Of a stretch of 64,000 nt of DNA, positions 16,122 to 24,819 are shown in pieces (positions within the stretch are counted from its first letter, which is position 1; every line of letters begins with the position of its first letter). Where the stretch lies: the NCBI RefSeq assembly GCF_024171695.1, contig NZ_JAMTCF010000007.1, positions 124,001 to 188,000 of the forward strand, read 5' to 3'. Position numbers and translations under genes: made by a program. The notes under the pieces are model-generated. The model was not told where the DNA came from, searched no databases, and saw only the letters and a program-made list of their open reading frames with translations. The DNA is from Actinosynnema pretiosum (GTDB lineage: Bacteria; Actinomycetota; Actinomycetes; Mycobacteriales; Pseudonocardiaceae).

Positions 16122-16838
16122 ATGAAGCGCAGCAAGGCGTACAAGAACGCCGCCGAGCTGGTGGACCGGGAGCGGCTGTACTCGCCGCTGGAGGCCGCCA
16201 AGCTCGCCAAGGAGACCTCCAAGGTGAAGCTGGACGCGACCGTCGAGGTCGCCATCCGGCTGGGCGTCGACCCGCGCAAGGCCGACCAGATGGTCCGCGG
16301 CACCGTGAACCTGCCGCACGGTACGGGCAAGACCGCCCGCGTGATCGTCTTCGCCACGGGTGACAAGGCCGCCGAGGCCGAGGCCGCCGGTGCGGACGCG
16401 GTCGGCACCGACGAGCTGATCGCCCGCATCCAGGGCGGCTGGCTGGACTTCGACGCCGCGATCGCGACGCCGGACCAGATGGCCAAGGTCGGCCGCATCG
16501 CCCGCATCCTCGGCCCGCGTGGCCTGATGCCGAACCCGAAGACCGGCACGGTGACCCCCGAGGTCAGCAAGGCCGTGACGGACATCAAGGGCGGTAAGAT
16601 CAACTTCCGCGTCGACAAGCAGGCGAACCTGCACCTCGTCATCGGCAAGGTGTCGTTCGACCCGGAGAAGCTGGTCGAGAACTACGCCGCCGCGCTGGAC
16701 GAGATCCTGCGTGCCAAGCCCTCCGCCGCGAAGGGCCGGTACGTCAAGAAGGTGACCGTCTCGACGACGATGGGCCCCGGCATCCCCGTGGACCCGAACC
16801 GCACGCGCAACCTGCTCTCCGACGAGGCCGCTGTCTGA
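16122..16838 (+). CDS. rplA: 50S ribosomal protein L1 (uL1), 238 aa
   Basis: L1-stalk protein. It shows [20 protein letters not shown] at the start, the hinge [16 protein letters not shown] and the C-terminal [20 protein letters not shown] block. In bacteria L1 also represses its own rplK-rplA mRNA. AGAAGGACAG precedes the ATG. A perfect terminator follows at 16860. Confidence 0.97.
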   Translation: MKRSKAYKNAAELVDRERLYSPLEAAKLAKETSKVKLDATVEVAIRLGVDPRKADQMVRGTVNLPHGTGKTARVIVFATGDKAAEAEAAGADAVGTDELIARIQGGWLDFDAAIATPDQMAKVGRIARILGPRGLMPNPKTGTVTPEVSKAVTDIKGGKINFRVDKQANLHLVIGKVSFDPEKLVENYAAALDEILRAKPSAAKGRYVKKVTVSTTMGPGIPVDPNRTRNLLSDEAAV

Positions 16839-16859
16839 CGGTCCCGCACCTGAGCTGAC

Positions 16860-16893
16860 GCAGAACCCCCGGTCACCAGACCGGGGGTTCTGC
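16860..16893 (+). terminator. Terminator of rplK-rplA
   Basis: GCAGAACCCCCGGTC-acca-GACCGGGGGTTCTGC is a perfect 15-bp stem with a 4-nt loop. It also lies just past the stop of the convergent gene at 16928, so it may act in both directions. Confidence 0.85.
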
Positions 16894-16927
16894 GCTTCTC
16901 CGGGACTTCGGGGGACGTGGGGGAGCG

Positions 16928-17857
16928 CTAGGGCTGCGCGCAGGTCTCCTGCTCGTAGGCCGAGATCATCCACTTCTCGTTGGTCTGCTTGGTGACGGTG
17001 AACTTCCCCAGCCTCGGACCGCCGGACACCACCGCCTCGCAGGAGCTGACCACCACGACGTCGGTCGTCGGCGTCTTGTACAGCTCGCTGGAGAACGAGA
17101 TGCCGCTGTAGTTCGTCACGTGCGTGACCTGCGGCTTGAGCGCGGCGAACGCCTCCTCGCAGGTGCCCGCGCCGAAGGCCGAGGCGAACCCGTCCCTGGC
17201 GGCGTCCTCGCTGAACAGCACCTTGCACGCCCGGACCCGGCCGGAGCCCACGTCGCCGTACAGCTTCGCGATCGTCTTCACCGGCGTGTCCGGCGCCATC
17301 TCCACGGCCTCGCCGGTCGGACCGCCCGCGGTCTGCGCGAGGTCGCCGGGCTGCTCGCCGCCGAAGTGCTGGTCGTAGAAGTACTGGAGCACCAGCAGCA
17401 GCACGCCCAGGGTCACCAGCCGCCGGACCAGCCTGCTGGCCAGCACGTGCTGCCACCACGGCTTGCCCTTGTGCACGGCGGGCGCGGGCGGCGGGTACGG
17501 CTGCTGGTACGGCGCCGGGTAGCCGGGGGGCGGGTAGCCGGGCGCGGGGTGCCCGCCGTGCCCAGGGCCGGGGTGCACGGGGCCGGGGTGCGGACCGGGC
17601 GGCGGCTGCTGCGGCGGGACGCCGGGAGCGCCCTCGGCGAGCCGGGGGTCGGTCACCGGGCCCCGGTCGACCGCGCTGCCCTCGACGACCTGGGGCAGGT
17701 GCTCGGGGTCCGCGCCGCCGGGCGGGAGCGCGCCCTGTTGCCGCTGCGCCTCCTGGAAGCGCTCGAACTCCTGGAACCGCTGGAACTCCTGGAACCGGCG
17801 GAGCTGCTCAGGGTCGAGGTCAGGTGGGCGCTGCTCGTCCGTCACAACCATCATCAT
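16928..17857 (-). CDS. Proline-rich single-pass membrane protein, 309 aa
   Basis: The N-terminus (residues about 15-42) is a repeated Phe-Gln-Glu coiled-coil-like stretch ([20 protein letters not shown]). A Pro/Gly-rich segment follows (about 75-130), then a membrane helix ([18 protein letters not shown], about 141-158) and an extracytoplasmic domain with three Cys that is probably NTF2-like. No known function; it is a lineage-specific protein between rplA and rplJ. The start is one of three consecutive ATG codons and has no RBS. Its promoter region faces the rplJ promoter. Confidence 0.72.
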   Translation of the reverse strand: MMMVVTDEQRPPDLDPEQLRRFQEFQRFQEFERFQEAQRQQGALPPGGADPEHLPQVVEGSAVDRGPVTDPRLAEGAPGVPPQQPPPGPHPGPVHPGPGHGGHPAPGYPPPGYPAPYQQPYPPPAPAVHKGKPWWQHVLASRLVRRLVTLGVLLLVLQYFYDQHFGGEQPGDLAQTAGGPTGEAVEMAPDTPVKTIAKLYGDVGSGRVRACKVLFSEDAARDGFASAFGAGTCEEAFAALKPQVTHVTNYSGISFSSELYKTPTTDVVVVSSCEAVVSGGPRLGKFTVTKQTNEKWMISAYEQETCAQP

Positions 17858-17864
17858 CCCGGAT

Positions 17865-17894
17865 TTGGTCCAACGGGGAAGCGTCGGTTACGCT
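17865..17894 (+). promoter_or_regulatory. Promoter of the rplJ-rplL operon
   Basis: TTGGTC (17865-17870), an 18-nt spacer and TACGCT (17889-17894). The start near 17901 leaves a leader of about 220 nt before rplJ. Confidence 0.65.
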
Positions 17895-17899
17895 TGCCG

Positions 17900-18061
17900 T
17901 GTTCCACCCAAGACCGCTGGTCTCATCGCGCCCTCTCGGGCGTGAGGACGAAGGTCCCGCTGGTACAGCGGGCGACCCGCGCAGGAGGACGAGGAAAGAC
18001 CCGGTCGCGGTTCGCCGCGATCAAGTCCGCCCCTTGTGCTGCTGCGCAGGGGCGTTTTTTT
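17900..18061 (+). ncRNA. Ribosomal protein L10 leader RNA
   Basis: The untranslated region before rplJ can fold into several GC stems (for example around CCGCTGGTACAGCGGG at about 17956-17971) and ends in an intrinsic-terminator-like stem with seven T. Position and layout match the L10(L12)4-binding leader known from bacteria. The exact fold was not computed. Confidence 0.7.
18028..18061 (+). terminator. Attenuator in the rplJ leader
   Basis: CGCCCCT (18028-18034) pairs with AGGGGCG (18048-18054), followed directly by TTTTTTT. It lies 60 nt before rplJ, so it can only act as a conditional terminator. Confidence 0.7.
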
Positions 18062-18121
18062 GTGCCCAGAACGCGGACCTCTCGGCTGATCGGCGTCACC
18101 AAGCCCAGAGAGGAGGCGATC

Positions 18122-18676
18122 ATGGCGAAGCCCAGCAAGGTTTCGGCCGTCGCCGAGCTGTCGGACAAGTTCCGCGGTAGCTCGGCCGCTGTCGTCACCG
18201 AGTACCGTGGCCTCTCCATGGCGCAGCTCACCACGCTGCGTCGCGCTCTCGGCGCGGGCACCACTTACACCGTTGCGAAGAACACGCTGGTCAAGCGTGC
18301 CGCGGAGGACGCGGGCGTCGAGGGCCTCGAGGCCCTGCTCGTCGGCCCGACCGCGATCGCGTTCGTCGAGGGCGAGCCGGTCGACGCGGCGAAGGCCCTG
18401 CGCGACTTCGCGAAGGACAACAAGGCCCTGGTCATCAAGGGCGGCTACATGGATGGCCGCCCCCTCTCGGTTGACGAGGTCACCGCTATCGCGGACCTCG
18501 AGAGCCGTGAGGTGCTGCTCGCCAAGCTGGCGGGCGCGATGAAGGGCAACCTGGCCAAGGCCGCGGGTCTGTTCAACGCCCCCGCCTCCCAGGTCGCTCG
18601 CCTGGCCGCTGCTCTGGTGGAGAAGAAGCAGGCCGACGCGCCCGCCGACGCTCCCGCCGAGCCCGCCGAGAGCTGA
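18122..18676 (+). CDS. rplJ: 50S ribosomal protein L10 (uL10), 184 aa
   Basis: Start ATG 18122 behind GAGAGGAGG; an in-frame extension upstream runs through the leader RNA and is not coding. The core [20 protein letters not shown] and [16 protein letters not shown] are typical. The Ala-rich C-terminal helix anchors L7/L12 dimers on the ribosomal stalk. Bacterial L10-L12 complex binds its own leader. The tail is enriched in Asp/Ala/Pro. Confidence 0.96.
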   Translation: MAKPSKVSAVAELSDKFRGSSAAVVTEYRGLSMAQLTTLRRALGAGTTYTVAKNTLVKRAAEDAGVEGLEALLVGPTAIAFVEGEPVDAAKALRDFAKDNKALVIKGGYMDGRPLSVDEVTAIADLESREVLLAKLAGAMKGNLAKAAGLFNAPASQVARLAAALVEKKQADAPADAPAEPAES

Positions 18677-18738
18677 TCACACCAACCAGACTCCGCGTCC
18701 GGCCGCAGTTCGGGCGTTGAACAGAAAGGACCGCCACC

Positions 18739-19122
18739 ATGGCGAAGCTCAGCACCGACGAGCTGCTCGACGCGTTCAAGGAGATGACCCTCCTGGAGCT
18801 GTCGGCCTTCGTGAAGCAGTTCGAGGAGACCTTCGAGGTCACCGCCGCTGCTCCGGTCGCCGTCGCCGCCGGCCCGGCCGCCGCTGCCGCCGTCGAGGTC
18901 GAGGAGAAGGACGACTTCACCGTCGTCCTCGAGTCCGCCGGTGACAAGAAGATCCAGGTCATCAAGGTCGTCCGCGAGGTCGTCTCGGGCCTGGGTCTGA
19001 AGGAGGCCAAGGAGCTGGTCGAGGCCGCTCCGAAGCCGATCCTGGAGAACGTGGCGAAGGACGTCGCCGACGCCGCCAAGGAGAAGCTCGAGGCTGCCGG
19101 CGCCAAGATCTCGCTCAAGTGA
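18739..19122 (+). CDS. rplL: 50S ribosomal protein L7/L12 (bL12), 127 aa
   Basis: N-terminal dimerisation helices ([20 protein letters not shown]), an Ala/Val hinge (about residues 35-55) and the C-terminal factor-binding domain ([31 protein letters not shown]). It recruits translation GTPases. AGAAAGGACCGCC precedes the ATG. It is last in the operon, with a strong terminator 19 nt downstream. Confidence 0.97.
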   Translation: MAKLSTDELLDAFKEMTLLELSAFVKQFEETFEVTAAAPVAVAAGPAAAAAVEVEEKDDFTVVLESAGDKKIQVIKVVREVVSGLGLKEAKELVEAAPKPILENVAKDVADAAKEKLEAAGAKISLK

Positions 19123-19140
19123 TCTGACGCTCTGCGCTTC

Positions 19141-19178
19141 AAGGGCGGGTCCCCCATTCGGGGGACCCGCCCTTTTTT
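19141..19178 (+). terminator. Intrinsic terminator of rplJ-rplL
   Basis: GGGCGGGTCCCCC pairs with GGGGGACCCGCCC around a 4-nt loop, then TTTTTT. This is a textbook rho-independent terminator. Confidence 0.92.
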
Positions 19179-19311
19179 GTTGCCTTTCCGTTACTGACGT
19201 TCCCCCGACCGAGGAGTAACCCCTTAGGGAGCGCCTCGTTGCACTGTGAAGACGCTCACGTGCTGGATGTCACGGCGGCGCGGCCGACGACGGCGGCGAC
19301 GGGGAGGTGGG

Positions 19312-20403
19312 ATGGGCGTCGAGGTGGTGGTCGAGGGCCTCACGAAGTCCTTCGGCGGGCAGAACATCTGGCGGGACGTGTCGCTGACCGTGCCCGCGGG
19401 CGAGGTCAGCGTGCTGCTGGGCCCGTCCGGGACGGGCAAGTCCGTGTTCCTGAAGTCGCTGGTCGGGCTGCTCAAGCCCGAGCGCGGCAGCATCACCGTC
19501 AACGGCACTGACCTGGTCCGCTGCTCCGAGCGGGAGCTGTACGGCGTCCGCAAGCTGTTCGGCGTGCTGTTCCAGGACGGCGCGCTGTTCGGCTCGATGA
19601 ACCTCTACGACAACGTGGCGTTCCCGCTGCGCGAGCACACCCGCGAGTCCGAGACCGGCATCCGGCGGATCGTGCTGGAGAAGATGGAGATGGTCGGCCT
19701 CGTCGGGGCCGAGCGGAAGCTGCCCGGCGAGATCTCCGGCGGGATGCGCAAGCGGGCCGGGCTGGCGCGGGCGCTCGTGCTCGACCCGCAGATCATCCTG
19801 TGCGACGAGCCGGACTCCGGGCTCGACCCGGTGCGCACCGCGTACCTGAGCCAGCTGCTGATCGACCTGAACGCGCAGATCGACGCGACGATCCTGATCG
19901 TCACGCACAACATCACCGTGGCCCGCACCGTCCCGGACAACCTGGGGATGCTGTTCCGCCGCGAGCTGGTCGTGTTCGGGCCCCGCGAGGTGCTGCTGAC
20001 CAGCGAGGAACCGGTGGTGGCGCAGTTCCTCAACGGCCGCAGGAACGGGCCGATCGGCATGTCCGAGGAGAAGGACCAGGCCACCATCGCCGCCGAGCTG
20101 GCGCACCGCGCGGCCGGGCACGCGGACGGCCCGCCGGACGAGGACGTGCGCGGCGTCGTCCCGCAGCTCGAACCCACGCCCGGCCTGCCGCCGAGGCGGG
20201 CGGTGCGCAGGCGCAAGGACCGGGTCATGGACGTCCTGCACACCCTGCCGCCGCGCGCCAGGCAGGGCATCGTGGCCAGCCTGACCCCGCAGGAGCGGCA
20301 GCGCTACGCCGCGCTCGCGGGACCGGCGAACCCGCCGACGCGGGTGGACGAGCGGCCCGCCGGAGCGCTGGCTCCCCGCACCGGACCGGGGGACCTCGCG
20401 TGA
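19312..20403 (+). CDS. Mce-type ABC transporter ATPase (Mkl/MlaF family), 363 aa
   Basis: Start ATG 19312 behind GGGGAGG. Walker A GPSGTGKS is at residues 37-44, the signature ISGGMRKRAGLARAL about 144, Walker B IILCDEPDSGLDP about 163 and the H-loop VTHN. The SGGM variant and the GLDPVR segment are typical of MlaF/Mkl. A C-terminal extension of about 100 residues (from about 262), rich in Pro/Arg, follows the ATPase; comparable tails occur in actinobacterial Mkl. It energises lipid or sterol import with YrbE permeases. Its stop overlaps the next gene (GTGA). No MCE-domain gene follows. Confidence 0.9.
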   Translation: MGVEVVVEGLTKSFGGQNIWRDVSLTVPAGEVSVLLGPSGTGKSVFLKSLVGLLKPERGSITVNGTDLVRCSERELYGVRKLFGVLFQDGALFGSMNLYDNVAFPLREHTRESETGIRRIVLEKMEMVGLVGAERKLPGEISGGMRKRAGLARALVLDPQIILCDEPDSGLDPVRTAYLSQLLIDLNAQIDATILIVTHNITVARTVPDNLGMLFRRELVVFGPREVLLTSEEPVVAQFLNGRRNGPIGMSEEKDQATIAAELAHRAAGHADGPPDEDVRGVVPQLEPTPGLPPRRAVRRRKDRVMDVLHTLPPRARQGIVASLTPQERQRYAALAGPANPPTRVDERPAGALAPRTGPGDLA

Positions 20404-21182
20404 GCACCCCGGCGTTACCCGGAGCCGGTCTGCTGCGCGAGACCGGCAGGCTGTTCGCGCTCGCGGGCCAGGTGGTCGCGGCCTCCTTCCGGCGACCGCT
20501 CCAGGTGCGCGAGTTCGTGCAGCAGTGCTGGTTCCTGGTCAGCGTCACGGTGCTGCCGACCGCGCTGGTGTCCATCCCGTTCGGCGCGGTCATCGCCCTC
20601 CAGCTCGGCTCGCTGACCAGGCAGATCGGCGCCCAGTCGTTCACCGGCGCGGCCAGCGTGCTGGCGATCGTCCAGCAGGCCAGCCCGATCGTGACCGCGC
20701 TGCTCATCGCGGGCGCGGGCGGCAGCGCCATCTGCGCCGACCTCGGCTCCCGCACGATCCGCGAGGAGATCGACGCCATGGAGGTGCTCGGCGTCTCGCC
20801 GGTGCACCGGCTGGTGGTGCCCAGGGTGCTGGCCGCGATGGTGGTCGCGGTGCTGCTCAACGGCATGGTCAGCGTCGTCGGCGTCATGGGCGGCTACTTC
20901 TTCAACGTCGTCCTCCAGGACGGCACGCCCGGCGCGTACCTGGCCAGCTTCTCGGCGCTCGCGCAGCTGTCGGACCTGTGGATCGGCGAGCTCAAGGCGC
21001 TGGTGTTCGGGTTCATCGCGGGCATCGTCGCCGCCTACCGGGGGCTCAACCCGGCGGGCGGCCCCAAGGGCGTCGGCGACGCCGTCAACCAGGCCGTGGT
21101 CGTCACGTTCCTGCTGCTGTTCTTCGCCAACTTCGTCCTCACCACGATCTACCTCCAGGTCGTGCCCGCGAAGGGGAGCTGA
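20400..21182 (+). CDS. YrbE-type (MlaE) permease, first of pair, 260 aa
   Basis: Integral membrane protein with five to six helices. MlaE family marks are QIGAQSFTGAASVLAIVQQA, RTIREEIDAMEVLGVSPVHRL (the cytoplasmic EIDAMEVLG coupling helix that contacts the ATPase) and YRGLNPAGGPKGVG. Start GTG overlaps the ATPase stop by 4 nt, so production is coupled. It pairs with the next gene to form the heterodimeric permease of an Mce system, corresponding to yrbEA. Confidence 0.9.
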   Translation: MSTPALPGAGLLRETGRLFALAGQVVAASFRRPLQVREFVQQCWFLVSVTVLPTALVSIPFGAVIALQLGSLTRQIGAQSFTGAASVLAIVQQASPIVTALLIAGAGGSAICADLGSRTIREEIDAMEVLGVSPVHRLVVPRVLAAMVVAVLLNGMVSVVGVMGGYFFNVVLQDGTPGAYLASFSALAQLSDLWIGELKALVFGFIAGIVAAYRGLNPAGGPKGVGDAVNQAVVVTFLLLFFANFVLTTIYLQVVPAKGS

Positions 21183-21183
21183 C

Positions 21184-22023
21184 GTGGCCACGACCGGTGA
21201 GCGGGCGCGGCGCGTCGCGGGCGCGCCGCTGCGGGGGCTGGACTCCCTCGGCGACCAGCTGTGGTTCTACCTGCGCGCGCTCGCCTGGACGCCCCGCGCG
21301 ATCACCCGCTACCACCGCGAGGTGCTGCGGCTGCTCGCCGAGGTGAGCTTCGGCAGCGGCGCGCTGGCCGTCATCGGCGGCACGATCGGCGTGATGGTGG
21401 GCCTGTCGGTGTTCACCGGCACGGTCGTGGGCCTGCAGGGGTTCACCGCGCTCGACCAGATCGGCACCTCGGCGTTCGCCGGGTTCGTCTCGGCCTACTT
21501 CAACACCCGCGAGATCGCGCCGCTGGTGGCGGGCCTGGCGCTGTCGGCGACGGTCGGGTCCGGGTTCACCGCGCAGCTCGGCGCGATGCGGATCTCCGAG
21601 GAGATCGACGCGCTGGAGGTCATGGGCGTGCCGAGCCTGCCGTACCTGGTGACCACCCGGATCGTGGCCGGGTTCACGGCGATCGTGCCGCTGTACGTGA
21701 TCGGCCTGCTCACCTCGTACCTGGCCGCGCGGACCGTCACCGTGCACTTCTACGGGCAGTCGGCGGGCACCTACGACCACTACTTCACGCTCTTCCTGCC
21801 ACCCGAGGACGTGCTGTGGTCGTTCGGCAAGGTCCTGGTGTTCGCGGTGGTCATCATCCTGACGCACTGCTACTACGGGTACCGGGCGTCCGGCGGCCCT
21901 GCGGGCGTGGGCGTCGCGGTCGGGCGGGCGGTGCGCACCGCGATCGTCACCACGAGCCTGCTGGACTTCTTCCTCAGCCTGGCGATCTGGGGCACCACCA
22001 CGACGGTGCGGATCGCCGGATGA
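21184..22023 (+). CDS. YrbE-type (MlaE) permease, second of pair, 279 aa
   Basis: Second permease, about 25% longer at the N-terminus than its partner. It has the same signature ISEEIDALEVMGVPSLPYLV and the YRASGGPAGVGVAVGRAVRT segment. Several hydrophobic helices span residues 60-270. Start GTG lies 1 nt after the upstream stop. It corresponds to yrbEB of mce operons. The stop overlaps a tiny frame (ATGA) rather than an mceA gene. Confidence 0.9.
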   Translation: MATTGERARRVAGAPLRGLDSLGDQLWFYLRALAWTPRAITRYHREVLRLLAEVSFGSGALAVIGGTIGVMVGLSVFTGTVVGLQGFTALDQIGTSAFAGFVSAYFNTREIAPLVAGLALSATVGSGFTAQLGAMRISEEIDALEVMGVPSLPYLVTTRIVAGFTAIVPLYVIGLLTSYLAARTVTVHFYGQSAGTYDHYFTLFLPPEDVLWSFGKVLVFAVVIILTHCYYGYRASGGPAGVGVAVGRAVRTAIVTTSLLDFFLSLAIWGTTTTVRIAG

Positions 22024-22178
22024 GCCGCGCGCGCCGCCAGGAGGTGGCCGCGCTGGAGGGGATCGGGCGGCTCGCGGTGGGCTGCCCGCCCGCGCGGCCG
22101 GGGCGGGAGCCCGCGACGGGGGAGGACGGGGCGCGGGTGCTGATCGGGGTGGGCGAGTTGTCCGGGCTGCCGGGCTGA
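22020..22178 (+). CDS. Possible small coupled ORF, 52 aa, unknown
   Basis: ATG at 22020 overlaps the yrbEB stop (ATGA), and the frame ends 10 nt before the next gene's GTG. The peptide starts MSRARRQEVAALEGIGRL and has no recognisable domain or membrane segment. It occupies the place where mceA would stand in a full mce operon. It could be a true coupled peptide, a remnant of a lost gene or chance. Confidence 0.4.
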   Translation: MSRARRQEVAALEGIGRLAVGCPPARPGREPATGEDGARVLIGVGELSGLPG

Positions 22179-22188
22179 GGGAGGGGAC

Positions 22189-22824
22189 GTGGCGGGAGCA
22201 CGCGAGTCGGACCTGCGGGAGGGGGAGGTGCGCGCGGCGGACGAGGTGGACGCGTCGGTCGTCGGCGCGGACCGGGAGGCGGGCGAGGCGCGGGCCGGGG
22301 GTGCGCCGGTCGCGGGTTCGCGCGCGTGGGCGCTCCCGGTCGCGGTGGTGCTCGTGGTGCTGTCCGCCGGGTACGCGCTGTGGGCCGGGCTGGGCTGGTG
22401 GAGCACGTCCACCGGTGACTCGGTGGCCTACGCGCGGGAACGGGACGAGGTGCTCAGGGTCGGCCAGATCGGGGTCGTCAACTTCACCACCCTCGACTTC
22501 CGGGAGGTCGACGAGGACCTGGACCGGTGGCTGGACAGCTCGACCGGCGACCTGCGCCGCGAGGTCGAGGAGGGGCGGGAGACCCGGCGCGAGCAGATCG
22601 AGCAGGCGAGGACGGTCACCACCAGCCGGGTGCTGGACGCCGCCGTGACCGAGCTGGACGCCCGAGCGGGCACCGCAGCGCTGATCGCCGTCGTGGAGAC
22701 CACCGTCGCCCCGGAGGGCGGCCAACCGGTGAAGAAGACCAACCGCTACCGGACCGCGCTGATTAGGACCGACGCCGGCTGGAAGCTGGCCGCGCTGGGT
22801 CCGGTCGCGGCCGGCGGCGCGTGA
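22189..22824 (+). CDS. Mce-associated membrane protein, 211 aa
   Basis: An acidic N-terminal tail (1-42) precedes one membrane helix (AWALPVAVVLVVLSAGYALW, about 45-65) and an extracytoplasmic domain. REVDEDLDRWLDSSTGDLRR, the helix after it and VVETTVAPEGGQPVKKTNRYRT match Mce-associated (Mas/VirB8-like, NTF2 fold) proteins of actinobacterial mce operons. Start GTG at 22189 with GAGGGGA upstream. In mycobacteria such proteins stabilise Mce complexes. The presence of this partner supports a true Mce-type system. Confidence 0.85.
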   Translation: MAGARESDLREGEVRAADEVDASVVGADREAGEARAGGAPVAGSRAWALPVAVVLVVLSAGYALWAGLGWWSTSTGDSVAYARERDEVLRVGQIGVVNFTTLDFREVDEDLDRWLDSSTGDLRREVEEGRETRREQIEQARTVTTSRVLDAAVTELDARAGTAALIAVVETTVAPEGGQPVKKTNRYRTALIRTDAGWKLAALGPVAAGGA

Positions 22825-22838
22825 GAGGAGCACCTCGG

Positions 22839-24407
22839 ATGCCACCCCGGCGCCGCCGCCCCACCCCCATCCCGCCCAGGACCAGGCCGAGGGTCGCCGG
22901 CCTGCGCAAACCCGGCCCACCCGCGCCTCCGGAACCACCACCCACCCCGAGCACCGGTAACCCGAGCACCGGCATCCCGAACGCAGGCACCTCGAACGCC
23001 GGTGCCCCGAGCGCGCGGCAGGACGACACCTCGGTCGCGCCGCACGGGGAGACCCCGGTCGCGCCGAGGGGGGAGGAATCGGCCTCCGCACCACGTGGGG
23101 GCGCGGTCGCGCCAGGCGGGGAGGGGCTGCCCGCATCGCAGGGCGGCGGCGCGGTCGCGCCAGGCGGGGAGGAGTTACCCGCGTCGCAGAGCGGCAGCAC
23201 GGTCGCGCCGCACGGGGAGACCCCGGACGCACGACGGGCGGGGACCGGGTCCGCGCCGCGCGCCGGAAGCGCGACCCCGCTCGCCGGTGATCCGCCCGCG
23301 CCGACTACGCGCGCCGGGGGAGCGGCCACGTCGACGCCCGCCCCGGAGCCCGGCTCGGAGGCCGGAGCACCCGGAGCGCCCGCATCAGCGGTCGAGTCCG
23401 CGTCCCCGCCCCCCGAATCGGCCCCTCAACGCGCCGTGGAGCCACCGGTGGCCGCTTCCCGGAACGATCACTCACCTGAGTTGATCAAGAACGTCACAAA
23501 GCCGCTCAGGCCCGGTTCCGCCACCCCGGCCGCGACTGAGGGTGATCCGCCGGTCGCGGGTGGTGGCGAACCGCCGCGCCCACGCGCCAAGCGCAAGCGC
23601 GGGCACCGCGTCCTGCCGTTCGGGAGCGTGTCCGCCCCGTCGTCCCGCGAGCGCGCCACCAACGTCGGGACTCCCGCTGAAGGCGCCACGGCCGCCGGGA
23701 CTCCTGCCGAGGGCGTCACCGACGCCGGGACTCCTGCCGAGGGCGTCACCGACGCCGGGACTCCTGCCGAGGGCGTCACCGATGTCGGGACTCCCGCCGA
23801 AGACGTCACCGACGCCGGTGCTCCCGCCGGAGGCGCCGCCACCCCGGAGCCCCCCACCCCGCCCCGCCGCTCCTGGCGGCTCCCCGCCGCCCTGGTCCTG
23901 CTCTCCGCCCTCCTCGCCGCCCTCGGCGCCTGGTTCCAGACCTCGGCCCCCCGCGCCACCCACGACCGCGCCCTCGTGGACGCCGCCGCGACCGCCGAGG
24001 TCGACGGGCAGGTGCGGTCCGCGATCGAGCGGGCCTTCTCCTACGACTTCGCCGACGCGGGCGCCGCCGAGCGCGCTGCGGGCGAGGTGCTGGTCGGGCG
24101 CGCGAAGTGCCAGCACGAGGTGATCTCCGGCCCGGTCCGCGAACTCGCCCCCGAGCAGAAGCTGGTGGTCACCGTGAAGGCCGTGACCAGCGGCGTCACC
24201 TCGCTCGACGGCGACCGCGCCACCGTCCTGCTCTTCCTCGACCAGGTCACCACCCGCACCACCGACAACCGCAGCGGCGGCGGCGTCGCGATGATGCGGG
24301 TCGGGGCGCGCAAGGAGGGGGACCGCTGGCTGGTCGACGGCCTGGACCTGTTCGGGCAGGACGTGGCGCAGTCGGCGGAGTTGGCCAAGTGTGCGAACGC
24401 AGGGTGA
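22839..24407 (+). CDS. Long Pro/Ala-rich Mce-associated-like membrane protein with tandem repeats, 522 aa
   Basis: Start ATG 22839 behind AGAGGAG; GTG 22821 is in frame but upstream of the RBS. Residues 1-340 are a disordered, presumably cytoplasmic region with two repeat sets: VAPGGEELPASQ-type units (about 85-130) and GTPAEGVTDA decapeptides (about 277-336). A membrane helix follows (LPAALVLLSALLAALGAWF, about 347-365). The C-terminal domain (AEVDGQVRSAIERAFSYDFA through VTTRTTDNRSGG) is NTF2/Mas-like, as in the preceding gene. It is last in the transporter operon. The repeat tail is unusual for this family. Confidence 0.8.
   Translation: MPPRRRRPTPIPPRTRPRVAGLRKPGPPAPPEPPPTPSTGNPSTGIPNAGTSNAGAPSARQDDTSVAPHGETPVAPRGEESASAPRGGAVAPGGEGLPASQGGGAVAPGGEELPASQSGSTVAPHGETPDARRAGTGSAPRAGSATPLAGDPPAPTTRAGGAATSTPAPEPGSEAGAPGAPASAVESASPPPESAPQRAVEPPVAASRNDHSPELIKNVTKPLRPGSATPAATEGDPPVAGGGEPPRPRAKRKRGHRVLPFGSVSAPSSRERATNVGTPAEGATAAGTPAEGVTDAGTPAEGVTDAGTPAEGVTDVGTPAEDVTDAGAPAGGAATPEPPTPPRRSWRLPAALVLLSALLAALGAWFQTSAPRATHDRALVDAAATAEVDGQVRSAIERAFSYDFADAGAAERAAGEVLVGRAKCQHEVISGPVRELAPEQKLVVTVKAVTSGVTSLDGDRATVLLFLDQVTTRTTDNRSGGGVAMMRVGARKEGDRWLVDGLDLFGQDVAQSAELAKCANAG
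23667..23846 (+). repeat. 30-bp in-frame minisatellite, about six units
   Basis: Units of 30 bp encode GTPAEGxTxx decapeptides. Units 2-4 are nearly identical in DNA; units 1, 5 and 6 have diverged. Variation in copy number between strains is expected. Confidence 0.85.
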
Positions 24408-24819
24408 ACAAGGCTGAAAACCAGTGATTTGGGTCACACGATCGCGGCTGCCGCTCCACGGTCCCGACCGGCGGTTTTCCCCCGCCCGTACCGCCCGCGT
24501 CCGCTTCGGACGACCGCCTCCGCATCGTTCCCGCAGGTCACGGCCGTCACGTCCGGTAAACGCGCGGTGCGCCACGAGGGTGATCGTCGCGTGGCATCTT
24601 GACTGCGAGCGTCGTCCGGGTCACTCTGTCGGTGAGCACGAGAAAGGTCCTTCCAGGTGCCTCTCGACAGCCTGCGCGCGCGCAGCTAGACTGCCCCTTT
24701 GCGCTGCCCTCTTTCCGTTTGCCCTTCGCCGAGAGCTGGATTGCCGGGCATCGCCGCACCCTTGACAGCCGTGCTAGTTCCGCTGACTAGCCAGCTAACT
24801 GTCCCTGGAAGGACGCATC
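24408..24819 (+). promoter_or_regulatory. rpoB upstream region with candidate promoters
   Basis: About 410 nt without a gene. TTGACT (24599-24604), a 17-nt spacer and CACTCT (24622-24627) form one candidate. A perfect TTGACA stands at 24762-24767 but its -10 is not clear. The first would give a leader of about 190 nt. I see no terminator in the leader. Confidence 0.45.
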
